From assembly GCA_029558435.1 (NCBI GenBank), contig JAKQEZ010000100.1, positions 1 to 12,007 on the forward strand: 12,007 nucleotides of DNA. Direction: 5' to 3'. Below are positions 1 to 5,787 of the stretch, in pieces. The position numbers were made by a program, and so were the translations under genes. The number at the start of each line of letters is the position of its first letter. Position 1 is the stretch's first letter. This DNA is from Bacteroidota bacterium (GTDB lineage Bacteria; Bacteroidota; Bacteroidia; Flavobacteriales; Crocinitomicaceae). A model generated the notes under the pieces. It was not told the DNA's origin. It saw only the letters and a list, made by a program, of their open reading frames with translations, and did not search any database.

Positions 1-1
1 T

Positions 2-382
2 TCGCTCTTGGATCCTTCGCCTCAAGTAGGAATTAATTATTATCGATTAAAACAATTCGACATGGACGGTACCTTTAAATACAGCGCTGTGGTAAGTGTA
101 CGATTTAATCCCAATGCTGTATATCAGGTTAATATTTACCCCAATCCTTCTTCAGAGTTTGTTTATATTTCAGTTAATGGAACCCTCAATTATCAAAACA
201 CTTTGCTTCGATTGTATGACATTACCGGTAGATTATTAATGAGCAAACCTTTACATGAGCTAAAAACAAATAGCGATCAATTATTCACTTTATCGGTTGC
301 GCATTTGGCTCCGGCTGCCTATGTCTTGGAAATAGAAGGCACCGAGGGGAAAACGACATCGCGTTTAATCATAAATCGTTAA
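2..382 (+). CDS. T9SS type A C-terminal sorting domain protein, 5'-truncated
   Basis: Only the last 126 or so residues of a larger exported protein are in the window; the reading frame is open from base 2, so the true start lies to the left. The visible part begins with the GINYYRLKQFDMDG motif that usually precedes the sorting domain in Bacteroidota surface proteins. The Por secretion C-terminal domain follows: an IYPNPSSE motif, a beta strand, LRLYDITGRLL, then a LAPAAYVLEIEG strand and a final basic SRLIINR. In the known family this domain directs export by the type IX secretion system and is removed at the cell surface. The function of the mature protein cannot be told from this tail. It is the only intact gene on the + strand and belongs to the chromosomal backbone. 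Confidence 0.9.
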   Translation, partial: SLLDPSPQVGINYYRLKQFDMDGTFKYSAVVSVRFNPNAVYQVNIYPNPSSEFVYISVNGTLNYQNTLLRLYDITGRLLMSKPLHELKTNSDQLFTLSVAHLAPAAYVLEIEGTEGKTTSRLIINR

Positions 383-476
383 CGAGTAATCTACTTTCGA
401 TCTAAAAATCAAACAGTTCATTTGTAAAATTTTTTTGAATAACGCAGGTTTATACCCCCAAAGCCCCACTCAAAAC

Positions 477-704
477 ATGAATATTTTACGTATAGGATCC
501 GGACATAGAAAACACGTCTTTGCACTGAAGATCACAGAGAGTAAACTCTGCACAAAATGATAGGCCTCCCCCGGCAACAGCGGTACAGCACAAGTTGCCG
601 AGAATGTACAAATTAACAATTCCGATTTTGATCAATTGGCGCGCTTTTGTCTCAATCAGCAAATAGAAATGCTGGTGATAGGGCCCGAAGAACCTCTGGT
701 GTCA
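477..704 (+). pseudogene. purD: purD 5' fragment (phosphoribosylamine-glycine ligase), dead
   Basis: Translation from the ATG at 477 gives MNILRIGSGHRKHVFALK, then two consecutive stops (TGA 558-560, TAG 561-563). The same frame continues with SPGNSGTAQVAENVQ, then DFDQLARFCLNQQIEML, then VIGPEEPLV. This follows the N-terminal domain of PurD (GSGGREHALAWK, APGNAGT, VGPEEPL) without any indel, so the stops are point changes and not a frameshift. The glycine loop is also altered (GGRE to GHRK). Homology stops at about 704, exactly where the cassette-array repeat begins. Roughly 75 of about 420 residues remain, with no catalytic or ATP-grasp region, so the fragment is non-functional. PurD makes glycinamide ribonucleotide in purine synthesis; a working copy would be expected elsewhere in the genome. 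Confidence 0.85.
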
Positions 705-705
705 A

Positions 706-824
706 GGTTAAGCGGCTTTTAAAAGAAACTTCTCTCCGTATAACCCACCATAAAATGGCACAGGTTTATTTTTTATTTCCAAGTTTTTTTTTTGAGAGTT
801 GTGCAACGGTTACTTGTGTTATGG
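706..824 (-). repeat. Truncated long attC-like site (copy A of ~195-bp repeat)
   Basis: From TTAAGCGGCTTTT at 708 to about 812 the sequence is nearly identical to copies at 1935-2130 and 4193-4391. The R''-like end (CCATAAC on the - strand, bases 824-818) is present beside the PIN gene. The roughly 80 bp that carry the other arm in the full copies are missing. The break falls at 705-708, directly against the purD fragment, so this site has no L'/R' half and is probably inactive as a recombination site. Confidence 0.75.
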
Positions 825-830
825 GCAACT

Positions 831-1901
831 CTAATTTTCATTTGGTCTCGTTTTTTCAAGTTCGTCAAGTCGTTGCATTGCTTGTCCTGATTGTAAAACA
901 AAATATGTCATTACTTGTAAAGACACATTAAATACAGGTTTAAGTGCTTCAAAAATGTCTTTGAGTGTTTCCCAAATTGCTTTGAATACTTCTTTAATTG
1001 CTTTTATAATTTTCTTTATTTGTTCCCACAGTATTTTAAAAAACTGTCCAACTTCTTTACGTAAATCGTCAGCAAGCAAAATAAAAATTGTTGCAATGCC
1101 TACAATTAAGGCAAGTTCGGGTGGCATATTCATAATTGCTTCAAAGCTCTTTGTCAAAATAGCAGCAAACAATGTAATCAAACCCTCAATAATTTCTATG
1201 AATGCCGTCCAAATTGTAGATACAAGACCATAAACAGCTTCCCAAATGGGTGGTAAAGAAAAATCAAGAATTAAAAATGAAAAACTACCTTTTTTTAATT
1301 CGGTAATTACTTTTCCTGCGTCTTTTAACTGCCACGTCTTAATTTCTTCGTTGTTGCTTATATCTTTGTCTTTTGTCAGAACTCCGTGTGTTTTTAGAGA
1401 AAAGTTTAACGCAACAAATGAAATGTCTTTTGCATCTCGCTCTTGCATATAACTTTTTGCTTTATTCCAAGAAGTTTTTGCAATATCGTCACGAATTGTA
1501 ATTTTAGAGAGTAATAGGTCAGCCTTTGCTAAACACTCGTTGATGTCAAAGTTTTTGGTCTTGCTGTCTTTGGGAAATTTTAGTCTGATTTTTTCGTATA
1601 GCTCGTCTTTTAATTGAGTAGGTGCGTAAACTTTTATTAACGGATTGTCAGCAATTTTTAGAAAAAATGAACTATTGTTAATCATTAAAGAACGAACCTC
1701 TGAAAAAATTATGTTTGTATCAGCAACAAGTTCAAGTTGAAATGAACTGTTTTTAAAGAATGTTTTTGTTTCAAGGATTTTAGATTTGACATACTTAAAT
1801 AATTCATTCGGTATGGTGTGAATGAAACCATTAATAACTTCATCAATTTGTTTTTGAAAGTCGTTGAATAAAATGTCGTCTTGTTGCGATGTTGTTGTCA
1901 T
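831..1901 (-). CDS. PIN-domain protein with C-terminal membrane/amphipathic helices
   Basis: This is a 356-residue protein. Residues about 55-185 look like a PIN ribonuclease domain: a hydrophobic strand ending in ADTNIIF (D61), an acidic E100 in the LKDELYEKI helix, then ERDAKDISFVALNFSLKTHGVLTKDKDI, where D156, D159, D178 and D180 supply the usual late acidic residues. PIN domains are metal-dependent RNases. Residues 206-278 are strongly hydrophobic, with likely membrane segments at about 220-250 and 260-278. Residues 283-325 form repeated amphipathic helices rich in Lys, Ile, Phe and Trp. No antitoxin gene sits beside it, so a standard VapBC pair is not seen. It forms the last unit of the array, bounded by near-identical inverted ends, and its stop codon overlaps the 3' end by one base. 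The start is the ATG at 1901; no strong ribosome site is seen. A membrane-anchored RNase acting in defence or stress is my inference. Confidence 0.75.
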   Translation of the reverse strand: MTTTSQQDDILFNDFQKQIDEVINGFIHTIPNELFKYVKSKILETKTFFKNSSFQLELVADTNIIFSEVRSLMINNSSFFLKIADNPLIKVYAPTQLKDELYEKIRLKFPKDSKTKNFDINECLAKADLLLSKITIRDDIAKTSWNKAKSYMQERDAKDISFVALNFSLKTHGVLTKDKDISNNEEIKTWQLKDAGKVITELKKGSFSFLILDFSLPPIWEAVYGLVSTIWTAFIEIIEGLITLFAAILTKSFEAIMNMPPELALIVGIATIFILLADDLRKEVGQFFKILWEQIKKIIKAIKEVFKAIWETLKDIFEALKPVFNVSLQVMTYFVLQSGQAMQRLDELEKTRPNEN

Positions 1902-1934
1902 ATAGTTTCTATTTTGGGTCGTCCCTTGAGTTGC

Positions 1935-2130
1935 CTATAACAGCAATCCGTCTAAAAACTACAATTGTTATTCAAAAATAGTAATTCAAAGGTATCACAA
2001 ATGTCCATGTGCAATTTTAAGCGGCTTTTAAAAGAAACTTCTCTCCGTATAACCCACTAAAAAATGGCACAGGTTTATTTTTTATTTCCAAGTTTAACAG
2101 AGAGTTGTGCAACGGTTACCGCTGTTAGCG
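1935..2130 (-). repeat. Long attC-like site between HNH and PIN units (copy B)
   Basis: This 196-bp spacer has on the - strand R''-like CGCTAAC (2130-2124), which is the inverse of the first bases of the HNH unit upstream, and R'-like GTTATAG (1941-1935), which starts the PIN unit. Just inside, CAGCGGTAACCGTTGC (2122-2107) and the inverse of the other inner end (CAGCAATCCGTC at 1941-1952, + strand) form imperfectly pairing arms. About 190 bp are shared, in the same orientation, with the site at 4193-4391, and about 105 bp with the truncated copy at 706-824. The same sequence therefore follows three unrelated gene units. Confidence 0.75.
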
Positions 2131-2143
2131 TTTCGTATTTTTT

Positions 2144-3655
2144 TTAATTGTCAGCTATATAATACACAATTTTTTGTCTTTTCATTTTATAGTTATGGAC
2201 ATACTTCTCTCCCTCAATTAATGAGTATTTCCCTCTTATTTTAACTTCGGAATTGTTAGTAACAGATATTGTATATTCATCACCTTTCTTTAGTTTCAAG
2301 TTTTCACTAATCTCAGCTTCATCGACTTTTATACTTTCAATTTCCGTAATTTCATTTTCAAGCTCTACAACTTTTAATAAGTCAAAGCCAAATACTTTAG
2401 GAGTAAAAGTAAATTCCTGAATTACATCTGGAGTGTTGTGAAATACTTCACATATATATTCCCATTTCTGAGAGACATTTTTAAGTCCGAATAAATGTGG
2501 ACAAGAACCACATTCCCAAAATCTTGATATTAATAAGAGGTTTTTGGGGTCTAATGTTTTTACAGAATAATTTGTTAAGAAATTATCCTGCTCAAATTGT
2601 ACATGCCTCAAAAAGTTCCTAACTCCAATTGTAATACTTTTATTCCCATCTAATAATTCAACAGGTCTAACTTCTTGACCTTGTCCTGTGTCCAGATGAT
2701 TATATGTTAAACGTTTATCGGGATGATAGTCATCTTCCAAACCTGATAATAATATACAATATGGAACTAAAAAGCATTTACCTGGCTCTAGCTGTAAGTC
2801 ATTTGTATCTTTCTCACGAATCGGTAGGTTCTGTTCGTCTACACTTCTAAAACCTCCATCTCCAATAAATGATTCTTTTATTGTTTTTATGTTGATGCCT
2901 TTATTTGAAGAATTAAAAATTGCTAAAAACACAACTTTTGCTTCTTTTAAGTCAAACCTTTCGTAGTTGCCTTCAGCACAGCCATATTCCGTGAAAGTCG
3001 CTTTAGAAAAGTCAGCAGGAGAGGCATTGTTTCTTATCATGTAATTGGCGACATATTCAGAATTGTAAAATTTCTCTTTTATTTCGGAAAGAGATGGTGT
3101 TCTTGTCCAGAATGTAGGTCCATATTTGTCAGTCTGAAGTAGAGCATCAGGAAATTTTGATTTATATTCCTCTAAGGATTTGTAGTAATTATAGAAATCA
3201 CTTTCCCTTTTGCTAAAAACATCTATTTCTTTCAAATAGTAAAAGAGTTCATTTTGGTATAGTTTCACTTCATTTATAGGGAAATTAGTGAAATCTCCAT
3301 TTATTAATTCCGTAACAATATCGAATGAATTTGTCAAGAAAAACTGTTGTGATAATTCTAATCCATTAAGTGAAAATTGTCCACTTTCAACCAGCTTATA
3401 CCATAAGTCTCTATGTTTTCTTAATTCTTCAGGGGAGAATTTTGAGCCTCTTGGATGTTTCGAGTTATAGTGTCCAGCATTAGCATGACAATCAAAGCAT
3501 AATGGAATTGCATTTTCAAAGGTATCTTCTCCTTTTTTACTGGCTTGAATAATGTGATGAACTTCGATATTTCGACCAACAAATTCTTTGCAAACACAGC
3601 ATCTTCGTGCAGAGGCTACAAAAACTTGTTCTTTTATTTCTTTACTAAATCCCAT
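2144..3655 (-). CDS. HNH endonuclease domain protein with large uncharacterised C-terminus
   Basis: This is a 503-residue protein. Residues 1-92 are an HNH nuclease domain: a CxxC pair (C19, C22), EVHHIIQ with H33/H34, N48 in FENAIPLC, a second CxxC (C53, C56) followed by H57, then the helix KFSPEELRKHRDLWYK. HNH domains cut DNA with one metal ion; the cysteine pairs would bind structural zinc. I recognise no family for residues 95-503. That part is soluble, acidic and beta-rich towards the end, with a lysine/tyrosine-rich terminus. The layout of a short N-terminal nuclease plus a long unknown sensor or target-recognition part is common among defence proteins, but the role here is inferred. 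The unit begins at the core GTTAGCG (3699-3693) and ends with its inverse at 2124. The start is the ATG at 3655, which begins the conserved MGFSKEIKEQV segment. Confidence 0.85.
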   Translation of the reverse strand: MGFSKEIKEQVFVASARRCCVCKEFVGRNIEVHHIIQASKKGEDTFENAIPLCFDCHANAGHYNSKHPRGSKFSPEELRKHRDLWYKLVESGQFSLNGLELSQQFFLTNSFDIVTELINGDFTNFPINEVKLYQNELFYYLKEIDVFSKRESDFYNYYKSLEEYKSKFPDALLQTDKYGPTFWTRTPSLSEIKEKFYNSEYVANYMIRNNASPADFSKATFTEYGCAEGNYERFDLKEAKVVFLAIFNSSNKGINIKTIKESFIGDGGFRSVDEQNLPIREKDTNDLQLEPGKCFLVPYCILLSGLEDDYHPDKRLTYNHLDTGQGQEVRPVELLDGNKSITIGVRNFLRHVQFEQDNFLTNYSVKTLDPKNLLLISRFWECGSCPHLFGLKNVSQKWEYICEVFHNTPDVIQEFTFTPKVFGFDLLKVVELENEITEIESIKVDEAEISENLKLKKGDEYTISVTNNSEVKIRGKYSLIEGEKYVHNYKMKRQKIVYYIADN

Positions 3656-3692
3656 TTAAGAATTACTATCTATTTGTCTGGTTTAATATGAA

Positions 3693-3745
3693 CGCTAACA
3701 TGCGGATATGTAACATATGTTACATATCCACCCTATACGTATAAC
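3693..3745 (-). other. Degenerate short boundary site with 26-bp perfect palindrome
   Basis: Bases 3704-3729 form a perfect palindrome (half-site GGATATGTAACAT) with no spacer at its centre. It lies just inside the R'-like core GTTAGCG (- strand 3699-3693) that starts the HNH unit, in the place where an attC-like spacer is expected. The opposite end lacks the GTTGGCA match that would close the isomerase-like unit; only GTATAAC is found at 3739-3745. It could be a collapsed attC-like site whose loop and outer arm were deleted, or an operator for a dimeric regulator. Confidence 0.5.
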
Positions 3746-3759
3746 TCAAATTTTGTAAT

Positions 3760-3840
3760 TCAAATGGGCCTTGTATTTTTCCAGTCTGTACCTGATTTCA
3801 CTTTACTATGAGCTGTTTTGATTGGTTCAATTGTAAACAT
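3760..3840 (-). pseudogene. DUF1398-like N-terminal remnant
   Basis: The ATG at 3840 opens a 26-codon frame, MFTIEPIKTAHSKVKSGTD and then WKNTRPI, ending at a TGA. The first 19 residues match the start of DUF1398/YbcV-like proteins as I know them (MFTxEQIKxAHxKVKSGADFP), which normally run to about 130 residues. The match stops at the GTD. From there, bases 3766-3790 resemble the coding tail of the gene at the right edge (11967-11990), read in another frame as QTGKIQGPFE. This looks like a deletion that joined the start of one gene to the end of another. No function is expected. Confidence 0.55.
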
Positions 3841-3862
3841 TTTTTGGTTTTTATTTCAATTT

Positions 3863-4135
3863 CTAAAACTGTTTATTCAAATTGTGATACTCAATTTTTG
3901 CCATATAAGGGAAGTAAGGCAAAATTTCTATCAGTTTTTTTGTCTTGTCTTCATCAATGTTTTGAAAAATCAAAATAGCATCTTTTTTTGAAACCGAAAT
4001 GAAGAAGCTCTCTAAAATATTTTCTTGTTTCCATTGATTAACAAATTCCATTTCTTTTTTCGGCAATTCGGGATTGGATTTTATTGTTTCAATTCCAGTG
4101 TCCGAGAGTGTTATTAATACCAATATTCTGTTCAT
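3863..4135 (-). CDS. Small muconolactone-isomerase-like (dimeric alpha-beta barrel) protein
   Basis: This is a 90-residue soluble protein. The end, LIEILPYFPYMAKIEYHNL, resembles the C-terminal LPLFPYMxIEVTPL of muconolactone delta-isomerase, and the start MNRILVLITLSD fits the first strand of that ferredoxin-like fold. The middle contains a helix (PELPKKEMEFVNQWKQENIL) and a strand (FFISVSKKDAILIFQNI), in the expected order. Nothing suggests a catechol pathway nearby, so the enzyme name should not be taken literally. I chose the ATG at 4135. A longer frame from TTG at 4198 would start inside the boundary core GTTGGCA and adds 21 residues unlike the family. The unit has a clear start core but no matching 3' end, because a DUF1398 remnant and a collapsed spacer follow. 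Confidence 0.6.
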   Translation of the reverse strand: MNRILVLITLSDTGIETIKSNPELPKKEMEFVNQWKQENILESFFISVSKKDAILIFQNIDEDKTKKLIEILPYFPYMAKIEYHNLNKQF

Positions 4136-4192
4136 ATAATTTATCGTTTGTTTTAATTGTTTTATTTCTGTGGCGTTTTGTTTTACGATTAC

Positions 4193-4391
4193 TGCCAACG
4201 GCAGTCCGTCTAAAAACTACAATTGTTATTCAAAAATAGTAATTCAATGGTATTACAAATGTCCAGGCGCGATTTTAAGCGGCTTTTAAAAAAATACTTC
4301 TTCCCGTATAACCCACCATAAAATGGCACAGGTTTATTTTTTATTTCCAAGTTTTTTTTTGAGAGTTGTGCAACGGTTACCCGTGTTAGGC
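4193..4391 (-). repeat. Long attC-like site after the VIT1/DUF2231 unit (copy C)
   Basis: This 199-bp spacer has on the - strand R''-like GCCTAAC (4391-4385), an exact inverse of the VIT1 unit's first bases (GTTAGGC, 5652-5646), and R'-like GTTGGCA (4199-4193), which begins the next unit. The inner arms, ACGGGTAACCGTTGC from 4384 downwards and ACGGCAGTCCGTC (4198 upwards on the + strand with one base offset), are imperfectly complementary. It shares most of its length with copy B (1935-2130), including the shared CCGTCTAAAAACTACAATTG segment. GTTAGGC and GCCTAAC fit the integron consensus GTTRRRY/RYYYAAC exactly. Confidence 0.75.
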
Positions 4392-4398
4392 GTAGTTT

Positions 4399-4893
4399 TT
4401 AATCGTCTTCGTCTTTTTCAGAATTATTATTTTCTGTCGCTGGAATAGTATTACCGCTTCGTATTTCTGTATGTCTTATTTCACCGCCAGTTGTACCTGT
4501 CTGTTTAGCAAAGAATAATACTACAAATGCAAAAATCAATGTTGCAATTGAAATTATTGTTAAAAAAGATTTTTGTTTAAAACTCGCCCATAGTCCAAGC
4601 AAAGAAATGCCACCTAATATATAAGAAAGTATAGCGAATGTTTCTGCTGTTTCTTCGTGGCTTTCTATGAAGTTTTCCGTAACTCCATTTATTTTTTCTA
4701 CAACTTCTTCCGCTCCTTCACCAGTTGACATTGCGGATATTGCGGCTAATGCACCAAGAATAAAAATCATAAATGCTGTTCTCTTTACAGCTTCCGATTT
4801 TGTTAGAAGTCCAGTAATCATTACGATTACCCCTACTATAGGGAAAATGATGGGTAAATGATTTATCATTAAATGCCAATGTGCTCCGTTCAT
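4399..4893 (-). CDS. DUF2231-like four-helix membrane protein
   Basis: This is a 164-residue protein with four predicted membrane helices at about 12-31, 38-56, 85-104 and 110-129. The start, NGAHWHLMINHLPI (H5, H7, H12), the loop histidine H79 in ESHEETAETFAI and the tail TGGEIRHTEIR (H141) match the histidine pattern of DUF2231 proteins. That pattern suggests metal or heme binding in the membrane, which is not proven. The last 20 residues are a soluble Asn/Glu/Asp-rich tail. The start ATG lies 18 bp after the VIT1 stop, so the two genes are almost certainly co-transcribed and travel as one unit. The neighbour suggests a role linked to iron or manganese handling. Confidence 0.75.
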   Translation of the reverse strand: MNGAHWHLMINHLPIIFPIVGVIVMITGLLTKSEAVKRTAFMIFILGALAAISAMSTGEGAEEVVEKINGVTENFIESHEETAETFAILSYILGGISLLGLWASFKQKSFLTIISIATLIFAFVVLFFAKQTGTTGGEIRHTEIRSGNTIPATENNNSEKDEDD

Positions 4894-4911
4894 ATTATTG
4901 TATTTTAAAAA

Positions 4912-5613
4912 TTAAACATTTACTCCAAATAGAGAACCCACTAAAGCTGAAAGTACCATTGCGATTGTTCCCCAAATGGTAATTCGCAAGATAGCTTTTT
5001 TAATGCTCGAACCACCCGTTTTTGCCGATGTTGCTCCTAAAATGACGAGAAAAAATATTGTAAAACCATACAGCCAATATTCCATTCCTTTAATGGGTGC
5101 AAAAAGAACAACTAAAAGCGGTAACACACCACCAACTGTAAAAGAGGCGCCAGAAGCCAATGCAGCTTGTATAGGGTTTGCTTGACTTATCTCATTGATA
5201 CCTAATTCGTCTCTAATATGAGCTGCCAAAGCATCTTTTTCGGTCAGTTCAATTGCTACTTGCATCGCTGTTTCTTTTTTCAGGCCTCGCTTCTCATAAA
5301 TTTGAGCCAAAATATTAAGTTCTTCATTTGGCATTTCCTTAAGTTCTTTAATCTCTCTTTCAATGTCTGCTTTTTCGGTGTCTGTTTGAGAACTTACAGA
5401 AACATATTCGCCTGCTGCCATAGATAAAGCACCAGCAACAAGTCCTGCAACTGTTGCCAATACAATAGGTTCTCTTGTCGAACTTGCTGCAGCAACTCCA
5501 ATAGCAAGACTTGAAATAGAAATTATTCCGTCATTTGCACCAAGAACAGCAGCTCTCAACCAGTTGCTTCGGTGGATGTAATGGCTGTCTAAATAGTTGT
5601 CGATTGTTATCAT
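4912..5613 (-). CDS. VIT1/CCC1 family Fe2+/Mn2+ transporter
   Basis: This 233-residue, full-length protein has the family hallmarks. WLRAAVLGANDGIISISSL in helix 1 (17-44) carries the conserved GANDG. LVAGALSMAAGEYVSVSSQ in helix 2 (57-75) carries the metal-site Met and Glu. A cytoplasmic domain of about 75-140 follows, rich in Glu and Lys with EKADIEREIKEL, and three more helices lie at about 147-172, 178-197 and 208-230. Members move iron or manganese out of the cytosol by proton exchange, into vacuoles in eukaryotes and across the inner membrane in bacteria. The start is the ATG at 5613. It lies 24 bp past a candidate -7 box (5637-5644), and the whole leader is only about 39 bp from the unit's start core. 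It is the first gene of a two-gene unit with the DUF2231-like protein. Confidence 0.92.
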   Translation of the reverse strand: MITIDNYLDSHYIHRSNWLRAAVLGANDGIISISSLAIGVAAASSTREPIVLATVAGLVAGALSMAAGEYVSVSSQTDTEKADIEREIKELKEMPNEELNILAQIYEKRGLKKETAMQVAIELTEKDALAAHIRDELGINEISQANPIQAALASGASFTVGGVLPLLVVLFAPIKGMEYWLYGFTIFFLVILGATSAKTGGSSIKKAILRITIWGTIAMVLSALVGSLFGVNV

Positions 5614-5636
5614 TGTCTTGTTGTTGTCGGTTTTGT

Positions 5637-5644
5637 CAAAATTA
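5637..5644 (-). promoter_or_regulatory. Candidate Bacteroidota -7 box (TAATTTTG) for the VIT1 unit
   Basis: On the - strand TAATTTTG fits the Bacteroidota primary sigma -7 consensus TAnnTTTG and sits immediately after the cassette start core GTTAGGCG. A -33 TTTG is not clearly seen at the right distance. The position would give this unit its own promoter, placed at its very first bases and overlapping the extended complementary end. Confidence 0.35.
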
Positions 5645-5645
5645 C

Positions 5646-5777
5646 GCCTAACGTTTTGCAGCTACCCGAAGGGCGGGACTTTTACCACAAACCTTGATTT
5701 GAAAAACTAATGTTTGATTAACCACAAAACTGTCTTTGGAACACGAAACCCTGCCATTTGGGTAGGTGCTGTTATAG
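5646..5777 (-). other. attC-like site after the serine hydrolase unit, 132 bp
   Basis: The - strand R''-like CTATAAC (5777-5771) is the inverse of the hydrolase unit's first bases (GTTATAG, 7238-7232). The R'-like GTTAGGC (5652-5646) starts the VIT1 unit. The inner arms pair well: GCAGCTACCCGAAGGGCGGG (5658-5677) against the inverse of CCCTGCCATTTGGGTAGGTGC (5749-5769). The loop of about 70 bases is AT-rich and contains two ACCACAAA copies. The arrangement R''-L''-loop-L'-R' follows the integron attC plan, with an unusually long loop. Confidence 0.7.
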
Positions 5778-5787
5778 GTAGGCTGAT

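Noticed and set aside
647..931. 94-codon + strand frame
   Set aside because: It crosses the purD remnant junction, the repeat and the end of the PIN gene; it reads the repeat and not a protein.
818..2130. PIN unit as an insertion sequence or MITE with terminal inverted repeats
   Set aside because: No transposase or target-site duplication is seen, and the inverted ends differ from those of the other units, which fits cassette cores better than transposon ends.
4136..4198. Upstream TTG start for the isomerase-like gene
   Set aside because: The TTG is part of the boundary core GTTGGCA and the added residues do not fit the family; the ATG at 4135 begins the first strand.
5487..5492. CTGCAG avoidance as support for PstI specificity
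   Set aside because: One site is present and only about three are expected by chance in 12 kb, so the count is not informative.
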